Positions 20,125 to 29,951 of a stretch of 64,000 nt of DNA are shown here, piece after piece. Each line of letters begins with the position of its first letter. Positions within the stretch are counted from its first letter, which is position 1. Under the pieces are notes generated by a model. That model saw nothing but the letters and a program-made list of their open reading frames with translations. It was not told where the DNA came from and searched no databases. The DNA lies in the NCBI RefSeq assembly GCF_963676275.1, contig NZ_OY781091.1, positions 4,545,001 to 4,609,000 on the forward strand, given 5' to 3'. The position numbers and the translations under genes are program-made. The stretch comes from an uncultured Cohaesibacter sp. (GTDB lineage: Bacteria > Pseudomonadota > Alphaproteobacteria > Rhizobiales > Cohaesibacteraceae).

Positions 20125-21093
20125 TCACTTACGCGCCACAAGAACGCCACCAGCCAGAGCGGCCAGAACAATCAGACCCTGCACCAGCGTCTGGAACTCA
20201 AAGGGCAGCCCGGCAAAGAAGATCACATTGCCGATCATGCCAAGCAGCAAGGCCCCGAGAATGGACCCGACAGCGCCGCCAACACCGCCCGAAAGCATGG
20301 TTCCGCCCAGCACCACCGCTGAAATCGACCCCATGGCAAGGCTCTGCCCGATAAGCGGATCACCACTGGCGGTTTCCCCCGTCAGGCACAGGGCGGCAAA
20401 GCCGGAAAACAGGCCGCAGAGCGCAAAGGACAGAAGGCGGATGAAACTCATGTCGATACCGCTTTGGAAGGCTCCGGCACGATTGCCCCCCACCGCCTTG
20501 AGATGGCTTTCAAACGGACGGCGCTGCATGACGAGCACAAACAGGAAGGCAATGATCAGGATCCACAAAACGGTGGGCACACCCAGAATGGCCTCGCTAT
20601 AGGTCATCCAGTAGGCATCGGGCACACCAAGCCCCGCCTGCGGCATGACCCATAGAGCGAGTGCCGAGAAAATAATGCCCGTACCGAAGGTCGCCACCAT
20701 CGGCTGCAAACGCAGATAGCTGATGAGCAGGCCATTGAAAATGCCACATAAAACCGCAACGACAAGCCCTGCCAGCAGCCCCACCGGAACACTCGCCGCA
20801 TCACCTCCGGCCGAAGCGATGACCGTGACGGTCACCACATTGACCAGCGCGGCGATGGAACCAACGGACAGATCGATGTCGCCGCCCATGATGACAAAGG
20901 TCTGCCCGATAGCGACCAGAATGAGCGGCAGGAATGTCGTCAGGTTGGAATGCAACACCATGCCGTCAAAAAAGGAGGGCTGCAAAAACCAGTTGATCAG
21001 CACCAGCACGACAAGAGAGCCCAGTGCGACCAGCCATGCCGGTTTCTTGACCGGACTGGCGCCCGTTGCCGGGGTGGACAGGATGCTTTTCAT
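20125..21093 (-). CDS. CUT2-family sugar ABC transporter permease 1
   Basis: A 322-residue hydrophobic permease with the motifs GGDIDLSVGSIAALVN and VVLGGTMLSGGVGGAVG. Its ATG overlaps the ATPase stop by one base (TGATG), indicating translational coupling. A short polar N-terminus precedes the first helix. The substrate should match that of the binding protein in the same operon. Confidence 0.91.
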   Translation of the reverse strand: MKSILSTPATGASPVKKPAWLVALGSLVVLVLINWFLQPSFFDGMVLHSNLTTFLPLILVAIGQTFVIMGGDIDLSVGSIAALVNVVTVTVIASAGGDAASVPVGLLAGLVVAVLCGIFNGLLISYLRLQPMVATFGTGIIFSALALWVMPQAGLGVPDAYWMTYSEAILGVPTVLWILIIAFLFVLVMQRRPFESHLKAVGGNRAGAFQSGIDMSFIRLLSFALCGLFSGFAALCLTGETASGDPLIGQSLAMGSISAVVLGGTMLSGGVGGAVGSILGALLLGMIGNVIFFAGLPFEFQTLVQGLIVLAALAGGVLVARK

Positions 21094-22589
21094 CAGGCCT
21101 CTCCATAGGCTGCACGGGTCAGATGGAAAGAGTCCATCTCGGCCCCGAAAAGTTCGGTGACCACTGCCCCGTCATTGAACACGGCGATGCGATCACAATT
21201 GTCCAGAAGCTCTGATTCCTCGCTGGAATAAAGCAGCACCGCAACGCCGGAATCGGCCAGCTCGCGGATCAGCGCAAACAGGTCCGCCTTGGCCGCAAGG
21301 TCGATGCCCTTGGTTGGATCATCCAGCAGGATCAGCTGCGGATTGGTCGCCAGCCAGCGGGCGATGAAGATCTTCTGCTGGTTGCCACCCGAAAGGGTGC
21401 CGATGGCATCACTCATGCGGGCATATTTGGTCTTGAAGGCAGAGGCGACTTTCGCCAGTTGCGGGCGCAAAGCCCTGGCCCGCACCAGCCTGCGTTTCTC
21501 GCTGACCAATATCGCGGCTGCCAGATTCTCAAAGATCGAACGACCCGGCAAAGCAGCATCGGGGCCGCGATCACCGGAAACATAGGCAACCTTGCGACGG
21601 ACTGCATCGGCAGGCTTGCGGATCGACACCGCTTCATTGCCCAGAAGCACCTTGCCCGAACTGATCGGCAAGGCACCGAACAGGCTGCGCAACAGCGTCG
21701 ATTGTCCCTGCCCCTGCAAACCGCCAAGACCGACAATTTCGCCGGGCGCAACGGATAGGGAAACATCCCTGAGCAAATCACCGCTCACGCCCTCAAGACA
21801 GAGCATGGATTGTTTGCCATCTTTCTTTGCAGCGGCTCGCTTTGGTGCCTTCTTCACATCGCCCACCATCATGTGGACCACCTCTTCGGTGCTGGTGTCG
21901 GCAATGGCCGTTTCCGCAACAACCGCACCATTGCGCATGATGGTTGCCCGATCACAAATCTCGAACACCTCGTCGAGACGATGGGAAATGAAGATCGTCG
22001 AAACGCCCTCTTCGCGCTTCTGGCGCAGAATATCAAAGAAAACCTTGACCTGACGGCCATCAAGCGCTGCGGTTGCCTCATCCATGATAACGATGGAAGG
22101 GTTCTTTGCATAAACCTTGCAAATCTCGACAATCTGGCGCTGACCCGGAGTCAGATCCGCCACCAGAGCATCCGCTTTTATGTCATCCCCGATCGCATCG
22201 CGGAACATGGCCAGCAGCTTGAGCGTTTCGCTCCGCATCATGCCATGATCAACAAAACCCAACCCGTTGCGCGGTTCGCGGCGCAAGAAGATGTTGGCTT
22301 CAACGCTCATCTTGGGAATGAGACTGAGCTCCTGATAAAATAGAGCAATGCCCATTTGCTCCGCATCGCGCGGGCTGCGGAAGGACACGTCCTTGCCGTC
22401 AATCTGGACCGTTCCGGACGTGGGCGCATAGGCCCCGGCGACAATCTTGGACAGGGTGCTTTTGCCGCATCCGTTGGCACCAAGCAGCGCGTGGATTTCC
22501 CCGCGTTCGACAGTCAGACGGCCATCGGTCAGCGCATGCACCTTGTCGAACCGCTTCGTGAGATCGCGCACCGTAATTGCTGGAGACAT
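21093..22589 (-). CDS. CUT2-family sugar ABC transporter ATP-binding protein
   Basis: About 498 residues with two ABC domains, as in RbsA. Domain 1 has Walker A GANGCGKST, a modified signature LTPGQRQIVEICK and Walker B IVIMDEATAALD. Domain 2 lacks the Walker A lysine (GLQGQGQST), as is usual for this family, but retains LSGGNQQKIFIARWLA and LILLDDPTKGID. The start MSPAITV is preceded by GAGGA; the longer reading would start 24 codons earlier in the spacer without support. Energises the two permeases that follow. Confidence 0.92.
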   Translation of the reverse strand: MSPAITVRDLTKRFDKVHALTDGRLTVERGEIHALLGANGCGKSTLSKIVAGAYAPTSGTVQIDGKDVSFRSPRDAEQMGIALFYQELSLIPKMSVEANIFLRREPRNGLGFVDHGMMRSETLKLLAMFRDAIGDDIKADALVADLTPGQRQIVEICKVYAKNPSIVIMDEATAALDGRQVKVFFDILRQKREEGVSTIFISHRLDEVFEICDRATIMRNGAVVAETAIADTSTEEVVHMMVGDVKKAPKRAAAKKDGKQSMLCLEGVSGDLLRDVSLSVAPGEIVGLGGLQGQGQSTLLRSLFGALPISSGKVLLGNEAVSIRKPADAVRRKVAYVSGDRGPDAALPGRSIFENLAAAILVSEKRRLVRARALRPQLAKVASAFKTKYARMSDAIGTLSGGNQQKIFIARWLATNPQLILLDDPTKGIDLAAKADLFALIRELADSGVAVLLYSSEESELLDNCDRIAVFNDGAVVTELFGAEMDSFHLTRAAYGEA

Positions 22590-22701
22590 GACAATCCTCG
22601 GTTTTTGCAAAGTCAGGGCGCCCGCCCGCGACCAAATCGCGAGACGCTCATATTCCTCCAACAGGAGAAATTGCGAAGGAGCAGGCGGGCGCCCGATTCA
22701 T

Positions 22702-23727
22702 TTACTTGAAGAATTCTTCGGCTTCTTCAGGCGTGACAACATCGCTCACAGACCAGTAACCGGGCTTGTCCTTGGCCTCTTCGAGCTTTTCATCAAGGTT
22801 GTCATTGTCGATGAAGGGGATAGGAATATAGATGGCGTTGCCATAGACACCGCCAAAGATGCCGTCCTTGAATTCCTTGCCCTGCATTTTCATCACCGCA
22901 ACATTGAGCGCTGAGGCCATCACACCCGGAGGGTTGACGGAAGCTGCGGAATTCAGGCCATTTTCCTTCCATGTCACCATGAAGTCCTTGCGGATTTCAC
23001 CGGTTGCGGCAATGGCATCAGCCTTGTTGGCGGCCATGATCGAGCGCCATGCACCGGCGGCCATGCCATCCTGCACCCAGACGCCCTGAATGTCAGGATA
23101 GGTCGCGAGCAGATTCTGCATTGCCTGCTGGCCCTGCGCCTGATCCCAGTTGGCATTGGCTTCGTTCAGCACCTTGATATCGGGATGGGCCGCAAAGGCT
23201 TCCTTGTAGCCCGCAACGCGCATTTCGTTGGCCGGGTTGCCGGCAACGCCATTGATGGCAACCACATTGCCCTTGCCTTCAAGGGTCTCGGCCAGCCATT
23301 TGGCAGACTGGAAGGCCCACTGCTTCTGATCGATCCCCACATAGATCGCATCCTTGGAAGAGACTTCCGCATCCGTTGCAATGACCATGATACCGCGCTT
23401 TTTAGCCTGAGCGAATACCGGGTTGAAGGCGGAAGGGCTGTTCGGATCGATGATGATGGCATCAACGCCCTGATTGATGAAATTGCGCACCTGACCAACC
23501 TGGCCCTGCGCATCTACATTGCCGCTCTGGACCACCACTTCAACGTCAACGCCCTTGGCTTTCCATGCCTCGGCGGCAGCCTGTGCCTCTTCAATCATCT
23601 GGGTGCGCCATTCCGAGCCGACCCAGCCGTTGGACAGACCAATCTTGAAACTTTCCGCATTTGCTTGGGACGCAGAAATCCCTGCCGCAACCAGCATGGT
23701 TGCAGCCAAAAACCACTTCTTCATCAT
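22702..23727 (-). CDS. Sugar ABC transporter periplasmic binding protein (RbsB-like)
   Basis: About 341 residues. The signal peptide MMKKWFLAATMLVAAGISASQANA is followed by a peripla_BP_4-type domain (FKIGLSNGWVGSEWRTQM, VDAIIIDPNSPSAFNP, GVWVQDGMAAGAWRSIMAA). GGAGG with 8 bases of spacing supports this start. First gene of the LacI-controlled operon. It differs clearly from YtfQ; the ligand is unknown. The acidic C-terminal tail extends beyond the usual RbsB length. Confidence 0.9.
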   Translation of the reverse strand: MMKKWFLAATMLVAAGISASQANAESFKIGLSNGWVGSEWRTQMIEEAQAAAEAWKAKGVDVEVVVQSGNVDAQGQVGQVRNFINQGVDAIIIDPNSPSAFNPVFAQAKKRGIMVIATDAEVSSKDAIYVGIDQKQWAFQSAKWLAETLEGKGNVVAINGVAGNPANEMRVAGYKEAFAAHPDIKVLNEANANWDQAQGQQAMQNLLATYPDIQGVWVQDGMAAGAWRSIMAANKADAIAATGEIRKDFMVTWKENGLNSAASVNPPGVMASALNVAVMKMQGKEFKDGIFGGVYGNAIYIPIPFIDNDNLDEKLEEAKDKPGYWSVSDVVTPEEAEEFFK

Positions 23728-23754
23728 AACGATTTCCTCCATCGCGAACCAAAA

Positions 23755-23770
23755 ATGTAACCGATTACAT
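23755..23770. promoter_or_regulatory. LacI-type operator O1
   Basis: ATGTAACCGATTACAT: a near-perfect dyad with a central CG, the hallmark of LacI-family sites. It lies 28 bases before the binding-protein ATG. It is the exact reverse complement of the site at 23820-23835. Confidence 0.8.
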
Positions 23771-23819
23771 TTTTGGCCATTCTCCAAGGCACTTTGACCA
23801 TGGTTCCCATTTACAAATA

Positions 23820-23835
23820 ATGTAATCGGTTACAT
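23820..23835. promoter_or_regulatory. LacI-type operator O2
   Basis: ATGTAATCGGTTACAT, the exact reverse complement of O1, centred 65 bases away (about six helical turns). It lies between the divergent importer operon and aldo/keto reductase gene, so looping and joint control of both are plausible. Confidence 0.8.
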
Positions 23836-23995
23836 TTGTCAATCCGCTTTGCAGAACTGTTGCAGCCCTCCAGACCTCACCCTTAGGCGAAACAGAACAC
23901 AAGCGCCTTGAACGACTTGCAATTTGCACCCGCTGGGTATTGCATATAGCGAGCGAGCATGGGCCGATATCATCGGCTCCGAGGGAGGAAATGTC

Positions 23996-25060
23996 ATGCA
24001 ATACAATTATCTCGGCCGCTCTGGCCTGAAGGTTTCAGCTCTGCAGCTTGGCACCATGACCTTTGGTGGCGGCGGCTTTTTTGCCAAGGCAGGCAACACG
24101 GATATCGAGGGTGCAAAAAGGCAGGTTGCCATGGCAATGGACGCCGGTGTCAACATGCTGGACACATCCAATGTCTATTCCGATGGCCTGTCTGAGCAAA
24201 TCATCGGCAAAGCCATTGAAGGCCGCCGCAAGGATCTGCTACTGGCAACCAAGGTCCGCTTCCCCACCGGCTCCGGCCCGAATGACCGGGGACTGTCGCG
24301 CCACCATATCATCGAAGCCTGCGAGGCAAGCCTGAAGCGCCTTGGTACCGATTATATCGATCTTTACTGGTGTCACGAATGGGACGGCATGACGCCGGTG
24401 GACGAACCCCTGCGCGCCATGGATGACCTGCAGAAGGCGGGCAAGATAAGATATCTCGGCGTTTCGAATTTCTCCGGCTGGCACATCATGAAATATCTGG
24501 GCGTGGCCGAGCGCGAGCATCTTGTCTATCCCGTCGCCCAGCAGATCCATTATACGCTTCAGGCGCGGGAAGCAGAACAGGAACTTCTGCCCGTCGGCAT
24601 CGATCAGGGTCTGGGCGCGGTGATCTGGTCGCCACTGGCTTGTGGTCTGCTGACAGGCAAATATCGCCGCGGCAAACCCGATCCGGAAGGAACCCGCCGC
24701 GTTCAGGGCTGGACCGAACCACCGGTGCATGACATTGAGGCCCTTTATGACATTGTCGAAATGCTGGTCGAAGTGGCCGATGGCTATGACGGTGTCACAC
24801 CGGCTCAGGTTGCTCTCTGCTGGCTCATGAACCGTCCCGGTGTGGCCAGCCTGATTGTCGGGGCCCGCAATGAAGCGCAACTGGCGGACAATCTCAAAGC
24901 AGCTGAACTGACCCTTTCCGCCGAGGCAATCGACAAGCTGGAGAAAGTCAGCCGCAAACCGCTTGCCTACCCCTATTGGCACCAGAGAAACACCGCTTCC
25001 GACCGCTTGTCTGAAGCCGATTTATCGCTGATCGCACCACATCTGGAAAACAAGGCCTGA
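23996..25060 (+). CDS. Aldo/keto reductase
   Basis: A 354-residue (beta/alpha)8 NAD(P)H oxidoreductase of the potassium-channel-beta-like group. The catalytic tetrad can be traced: Asp and Tyr in MLDTSNVYSDG, Lys in LATKVRF, His in YWCHEWDG. The SVIGxR-like cofactor loop is SLIVGARNEAQLADN near the C-terminus. GGAGGAAATGTC before the ATG fixes the start. It is divergent from the sugar importer and shares its LacI operators, so it may reduce or oxidise the imported sugar. Confidence 0.88.
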   Translation: MQYNYLGRSGLKVSALQLGTMTFGGGGFFAKAGNTDIEGAKRQVAMAMDAGVNMLDTSNVYSDGLSEQIIGKAIEGRRKDLLLATKVRFPTGSGPNDRGLSRHHIIEACEASLKRLGTDYIDLYWCHEWDGMTPVDEPLRAMDDLQKAGKIRYLGVSNFSGWHIMKYLGVAEREHLVYPVAQQIHYTLQAREAEQELLPVGIDQGLGAVIWSPLACGLLTGKYRRGKPDPEGTRRVQGWTEPPVHDIEALYDIVEMLVEVADGYDGVTPAQVALCWLMNRPGVASLIVGARNEAQLADNLKAAELTLSAEAIDKLEKVSRKPLAYPYWHQRNTASDRLSEADLSLIAPHLENKA

Positions 25061-25152
25061 CAGCAAGTCGGGCCAGTGGGCTCAAGGCAATCTGTTGCAT
25101 CTGCATGGAGTGGCCAGGCCGCATCCATGCAGATCCGTTTCACTTGCCGGGA

Positions 25153-25653
25153 TCACAACAGCGCTTTCAGCTTGCCGAGCAACTCCTCGGCCATTGCCTC
25201 GGGATCGGCGGAAATGTCAATGCGGATCACATCCTCCTCGCCGTCGGGCACTTCCAGCGCCGCAATCTGGCTCTCGATCAGTTGCACCGGCATGAAGTGG
25301 CTCTGCCGCTCGGCCATTCTGGCGCGCACCAGTTCCTTGGCACCATCCAGAAAGATGAAGCGCAGATTGCCGCTCGCCTGCCGGAAAATATCCCGATAGG
25401 ATTTGCGCAGAGACGAGCAACTCACCACCCTTGTCTCTCCCTTGCCATCCCATTCACGCATCGCCCGGGCGAGACTTTCCAGCCAAGGCTTGCGATCCGC
25501 ATCGGTGAGCGGAATCCCGGCAGCCATTTTCCTGACATTCTCGCTTGAGTGATAGGCATCGCCCTCCTCAAACGGCACATTCAGACGCCCGGCAAGCAGC
25601 TGCCCCAGCGTCGATTTTCCACTCCCCGAAATCCCCATGACGACAATAATCAT
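25153..25653 (-). CDS. gntK: Gluconokinase
   Basis: A 166-residue P-loop kinase with Walker A GISGSGKST and the gluconokinase fingerprint FEEGDAYHSSENVRKMAAGIPLTDADRKPWL. It phosphorylates D-gluconate to 6-phosphogluconate with ATP, feeding the Gnd enzyme encoded just upstream. It ends the leftward sugar-acid operon, 87 bases after gnd. Confidence 0.95.
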   Translation of the reverse strand: MIIVVMGISGSGKSTLGQLLAGRLNVPFEEGDAYHSSENVRKMAAGIPLTDADRKPWLESLARAMREWDGKGETRVVSCSSLRKSYRDIFRQASGNLRFIFLDGAKELVRARMAERQSHFMPVQLIESQIAALEVPDGEEDVIRIDISADPEAMAEELLGKLKALL

Positions 25654-25740
25654 CGCTCCGGCCTCTCACTTTCCCTGCATGTCATAATGGACGAGGGTCG
25701 TCTCTTCACTTTATTGATTTTCTTTCTCTTTCCAGCATCC

Positions 25741-27138
25741 TCACTCCGTGCTTGCGGTCCAGTCGAAATGGAAATGCCCTGCCCGGTCCACGCGCTCGAA
25801 TGTGTGGGCTCCGAAATAGTCGCGCTGGCCCTGAATGAGATTAGCCCCGACACAGGCGCTGCGGCGACCATCCAGCCATGAAAGAGCGGAATAGAAACAG
25901 GGCACTGGCGTGCCAGACGCCGCAGCCATGGCCGCGACCGCCCGCATGGCGGTTTCCGAACCATCCAGAAGCCCCTTGGCATAGGCACTGGCAAGCATGT
26001 CCGCCTCTGGCGGCATCGAGGCAATCGGATCCAGCATGACGGACCGGATGATGCAGCCCGCCCGCCAGCCACGGGCAACGGCAGCCAGATCGGTCTGCCA
26101 GCCATTGACCCTTGAAGCCGCAGCAATCAGTTCAAGCCCCTGAATATAACAGGCCAGCATGGCGGCGGGCAGCGCCGCGCCAATCTGCTCGGCCATAGCC
26201 TCACCCTTTATCGCCTTTGTCGGAGAAAGGCGTTTTTCTAGCGCCAGCCGCTCCCGCCCCGAAAGCGCGCGGGCCAGAAAGGCTGCCGCAATGGTCGGAA
26301 TGGCAACGCCATATTCAAGCCCCGCCTCGCTTGTCCAGCGTCCGGTTCCCTTGTGCCCAGCCGCATCCTTGATGATCTCAAGAATCGGGCGATCACTGTC
26401 AGGATCAACCGTAGCGGTTATGTCGGCGGAAATTTCCAGCAGATAGGAGGCCGCCGGACCTCTGCTCCAGCAGGAAAAGAGCGAGGATATTTGCCCATGG
26501 GTCCGCCCGGCAGGCCCCGACAGCATCAGATAGGCCTCAGCAAGAATCTGCATCTGGGCATATTCGATGCCGTTGTGAACCGTCTTGACGAAATGGCCCG
26601 CTCCGCCTGGACCGTGGGCAGCATAACAGGCGCCGCCATCGGCTGCCTTGGCAGCAATGGCCGAGAACAGATCATCCACATGGGCAAGCGCGGCACTGTC
26701 TCCACCCGCCATGAGAGCCGGACCGAAGCGGGCACCGGTCTCACCGCCGGAAACGCCAAGCCCGACAAACACAAGCCCTTCTGCTTCCAGCATGGCAGCC
26801 CGCCGTTCGGTATCGCGATAGAAGGAATTGCCTCCATCCATCACGATGTCCCCTTTGGCAAGCAGCGGAATGAGGCGGGCAATCATCTCGTCCACCGGAT
26901 CTCCGGCCTTGATCATCATCAGAATGCGGGCTGGCTTTTTGAGCGAAGCCACCAGCCCTTCAAGCGTGTCATGCAACCCGACATGCGCCTCCAGAGACGG
27001 CCGCGCCCCTTCCAGCGCTTCAGGGAAGGCATCATGGGCAGAAACGGCAAACCCGTGGTCGACAAAATTGAGCGCAAGATTACGCCCCATGACCCCAAGC
27101 CCGATAATGGCAATATCCGCGAGTGTTCGGCTTTGCAT
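25741..27138 (-). CDS. gnd: 6-phosphogluconate dehydrogenase (decarboxylating)
   Basis: About 465 residues, the full-length homodimeric type. It has the NADP turn IGLGVMGRNLALN, substrate-binding VMDGGNSFYRDTERR, GVSGGETGARFGPALMAGG, and the catalytic Lys/Glu segment GAGHFVKTVHNGIEYAQMQ. It converts 6-phosphogluconate to ribulose-5-phosphate, CO2 and NADPH. Two starts compete: a GTG overlapping the dgoK stop (GTGA) and an ATG three codons later with AAGGTG upstream; I use the ATG. Presence beside dgo genes links gluconate use to galactonate use. Confidence 0.94.
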   Translation of the reverse strand: MQSRTLADIAIIGLGVMGRNLALNFVDHGFAVSAHDAFPEALEGARPSLEAHVGLHDTLEGLVASLKKPARILMMIKAGDPVDEMIARLIPLLAKGDIVMDGGNSFYRDTERRAAMLEAEGLVFVGLGVSGGETGARFGPALMAGGDSAALAHVDDLFSAIAAKAADGGACYAAHGPGGAGHFVKTVHNGIEYAQMQILAEAYLMLSGPAGRTHGQISSLFSCWSRGPAASYLLEISADITATVDPDSDRPILEIIKDAAGHKGTGRWTSEAGLEYGVAIPTIAAAFLARALSGRERLALEKRLSPTKAIKGEAMAEQIGAALPAAMLACYIQGLELIAAASRVNGWQTDLAAVARGWRAGCIIRSVMLDPIASMPPEADMLASAYAKGLLDGSETAMRAVAAMAAASGTPVPCFYSALSWLDGRRSACVGANLIQGQRDYFGAHTFERVDRAGHFHFDWTASTE

Positions 27139-27143
27139 CAATT

Positions 27144-28073
27144 TCACCTTTCCTGTCGAATTGCACCATGAAGCTGCGCCAGAGCGCGCACTCCGGCAAG
27201 CGTTGCCTCTCTGGATGAGATATGACGGCAGGCCACGCCCTTGCGGGTCAGGGCATGTTCATAAGGTTTGGCAAGCCTGTCGGCACAAACCAGCAGAACC
27301 TCCCCCTCGCTGCAGTCATAAAGGGATCGCATGGCCTTGATTTCAGACCCGATCAGCATGCCCGAAAGGAAGCTCGCCGTCTGCGACTGCTCAAGATCAC
27401 CATAAAGCACCCGCGCACGCGCCTTGAACAGATGATTGAGCAATCCGCCCTCACCTTCTATCTGCTCAAGCCCCTTGTCAAAGCCGTCCGCATCAAACGG
27501 TGCCCCCGTGTCCGCCATGAGGCTGAGGATCGAATGCTGGCTCATGACGTCATAAACCTCACCCGTCATCGAACTGTGGAAACGGGTGAAGACCCCCTCC
27601 CGCATTTCGCACCATTTGCTATGCGTGCCCGGCAGGCAGACAAGGCCGCTTTGCCGTCCGAGCAACGCCATGGCTCCGAAAATCTGCACCTCTTCACCGC
27701 GAATGACATCCGCATCCTGAGGCCGTCCTGCCTGTCGCACGCCGGGAATGATGTAGGTATCGGCCATTCCCTCCACCGGCACGATATCACGGACAAGCTC
27801 TTCGCCGCGCATCGGCAATGGCGGCTGCGGAGCCTGCTGCCAGCCCTGCGGTGCCCCGACCATACCGGCCAGATAGACCGGAATGACTTCAGCGTCATTT
27901 AACCGCCAGCCATCAAGCTGGCTTCTGGCATAGTCAGCAAACTCGCTGCGCTGCAGCGCCCGCATGCCCTTGCCTTGCGAGATTTCGGCAAGAACAACCC
28001 CTGTATCTGCGTCCAGCAGCCACGCCCTGAATGAAGTCGTCCCCCAATCAACGATGATCAGTTTCTGCAGCAT
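27144..28073 (-). CDS. dgoK: 2-dehydro-3-deoxygalactonokinase
   Basis: A 309-residue ASKHA-fold kinase that parallels E. coli DgoK: IIVDWGTTSFRAWL (phosphate 1 region), AGMVGAPQGWQQAP, VIRGEEVQIFGA, LPGTHSKWCEM and FLSGMLIGSEI. It phosphorylates 2-keto-3-deoxygalactonate at C6, the second step of the De Ley-Doudoroff pathway. It starts one base after the dgoA stop. Confidence 0.96.
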   Translation of the reverse strand: MLQKLIIVDWGTTSFRAWLLDADTGVVLAEISQGKGMRALQRSEFADYARSQLDGWRLNDAEVIPVYLAGMVGAPQGWQQAPQPPLPMRGEELVRDIVPVEGMADTYIIPGVRQAGRPQDADVIRGEEVQIFGAMALLGRQSGLVCLPGTHSKWCEMREGVFTRFHSSMTGEVYDVMSQHSILSLMADTGAPFDADGFDKGLEQIEGEGGLLNHLFKARARVLYGDLEQSQTASFLSGMLIGSEIKAMRSLYDCSEGEVLLVCADRLAKPYEHALTRKGVACRHISSREATLAGVRALAQLHGAIRQER

Positions 28074-28074
28074 C

Positions 28075-28722
28075 TCACTCGCTCCTCAACGCCTTCCACC
28101 GGTCAACCAGCGCCCGGGCCGCTTGCCTGACCTCTTCGTCAGACCGTCCCGGTTTCCACAGATCGGAACCGATACCGAAACCGGCAGCCCCTGCGGATAG
28201 ATAGGCCTCAAATTCATCAGGGCCGACGCCACCGACCGCCAGAAGGCGCATGTCAGGTGGCAAAACCACCTTGATATCCTTGATATATTGCCCACCGAGG
28301 CGGGCAGCGGGAAACAGTTTCAGCACGGTTGCACCAGAGCGACAGGCAAGCAGCGCCTCTGTTGGCGTCATGCAACCGATGCAGGAAGGCATCCCCAACG
28401 CATTTGCCTTCCTGATAACGTCCGGATCGGTATTGGGCGTAACGATGAAGCGCGCTCCGATGTCATAAACGGCCTGCGTATCCTCAGCACTCAGCACCGT
28501 TCCCGCCCCGATCATGATGCCCTCGGGCGCCGCCTCGACCATCTGCCCGATGGCGTCCTTTGCATCGGGAGATGTCAGGGGCACCTCGATCAGCGTGAAG
28601 CCTTCCTCGACAAGAATGCCCAGAATGCCTTTCGCCCGCTCCGCCGGAATGCCGCGCAGAATGGCCACGAGAGGCATTCTGGCAAAGGCAGCTTCGAACC
28701 CGGCGTGAAATGCGCTCACCAT
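28075..28722 (-). CDS. dgoA: 2-dehydro-3-deoxy-6-phosphogalactonate aldolase
   Basis: A 215-residue class I aldolase of the KDPG/KDPGal family. It has [13 protein letters not shown], Glu in [20 protein letters not shown], the Schiff-base Lys in [14 protein letters not shown], and [27 protein letters not shown]. It cleaves KDPGal to pyruvate and glyceraldehyde-3-phosphate. The start overlaps the end of dgoD by 7 bases. Pairing with dgoK and dgoD favours the galactonate rather than the KDPG enzyme. Confidence 0.95.
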   Translation of the reverse strand: MVSAFHAGFEAAFARMPLVAILRGIPAERAKGILGILVEEGFTLIEVPLTSPDAKDAIGQMVEAAPEGIMIGAGTVLSAEDTQAVYDIGARFIVTPNTDPDVIRKANALGMPSCIGCMTPTEALLACRSGATVLKLFPAARLGGQYIKDIKVVLPPDMRLLAVGGVGPDEFEAYLSAGAAGFGIGSDLWKPGRSDEEVRQAARALVDRWKALRSE

Positions 28723-29864
28723 TCTGCCACGCTCCCGTCTTCATGCCGCCAGATCGGATTGTGCCAGTTATGCCCCTCCTTGGCCCGTTCAATGACGAAT
28801 GCCTCATTGATCTCGACGCCCAGCCCCGGCCCGGTCAGCGCATCAATATAGCCATGCTTGATGGTCAGCGGGCTCGGATCGACCATATAGTCCAGCACGT
28901 CATTGCCGACATTATAATGGATACCCATCGACTGTTCCTGAATGAAGGCATTGTAGGAAACGAAATCCAGATGCAGCGAGGCCGCCAGCGTGCAGGGGCC
29001 AAGCGGGCAATGCGGCGCAATGGCGACATCATAGGCCTCAGCCATAGCCGCCACCTTAAACACTTCGGTGATACCGCCGCAATGGCTCAGATCCGGCTGA
29101 ATGATGTCAACCATGCGCTGCTCCAGCACATCACGGAAGCCATAGCGCGAAAAGATGCGCTCGCCCGAGGCGATCGGATAACCGAGCCCGCCGCCGATTT
29201 CCCTTAGGCAGGAGAGATGTTCGGTCAGCACCGGCTCTTCAACAAACATCGGGTGATATTGTTCCAGCTCACGCAGCAGGGCCTTGGCCATGGGGCGATG
29301 GACCCGGCCATGAAAATCGATGGCGATACCGACATCCGGCCCGACAGCCTCACGGGCTTCGGCAACACGGGCAACCGCATCATCGATCTTGGCATGGCTG
29401 TCGACAAAGGCCATTTCCGGCGTGCCATTCATCTTGAAGGCGGTAAAACCGCTGGCAACCACTTCCTTCGCCTGCCGACCGACATCATGGGGGCGGTCAC
29501 CGCCGATCCAGCAATACATCCGCATCTTGTCGCGCAACTTGCCACCCAGCAATTCATGCACCGGCACGCCCAGAGCCTTGCCCTTGATGTCCCACAGCGC
29601 CTGATCGATACCGGCAATGGCTGACATCAGGATCGGTCCACCACGATAAAAGCCCGTGCGGTAGAGCATCTGCCAGATATCCTGAATGTGACGCGGATCG
29701 CGACCGATCAGGATTTCCGCCATTTCCTCCACTGCAGCCTGAACCGTACGGGCCCGCCCTTCTATGACCGGCTCACCCCAGCCGCTTATGCCTTCATCCG
29801 TTTCGATTTTGACAAACATCCAGCGGGGTGGCACCAGCCAAGTTTTTACATTCGTGATTTTCAT
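28716..29864 (-). CDS. dgoD: D-galactonate dehydratase
   Basis: A 382-residue enolase-superfamily enzyme (mandelate racemase group), almost collinear with E. coli DgoD from [22 protein letters not shown] to the terminal SVAEW. Metal and catalytic residues are visible in AIDFHGRV (Asp, His), FVEEPV (Glu), ASGERIF (Glu) and IAPHCPLGP (His). It dehydrates D-galactonate to 2-keto-3-deoxygalactonate. First enzyme gene after the TRAP transporter. Confidence 0.96.
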   Translation of the reverse strand: MKITNVKTWLVPPRWMFVKIETDEGISGWGEPVIEGRARTVQAAVEEMAEILIGRDPRHIQDIWQMLYRTGFYRGGPILMSAIAGIDQALWDIKGKALGVPVHELLGGKLRDKMRMYCWIGGDRPHDVGRQAKEVVASGFTAFKMNGTPEMAFVDSHAKIDDAVARVAEAREAVGPDVGIAIDFHGRVHRPMAKALLRELEQYHPMFVEEPVLTEHLSCLREIGGGLGYPIASGERIFSRYGFRDVLEQRMVDIIQPDLSHCGGITEVFKVAAMAEAYDVAIAPHCPLGPCTLAASLHLDFVSYNAFIQEQSMGIHYNVGNDVLDYMVDPSPLTIKHGYIDALTGPGLGVEINEAFVIERAKEGHNWHNPIWRHEDGSVAEW

Positions 29865-29951
29865 TGTCTTTATCCGCCTTTGCAGGAATGCGGGCCGGTT
29901 CGGCTGTTGGCTCTATTATTATTACCGCCGAACCGACCCTGCTTTAGTCGT

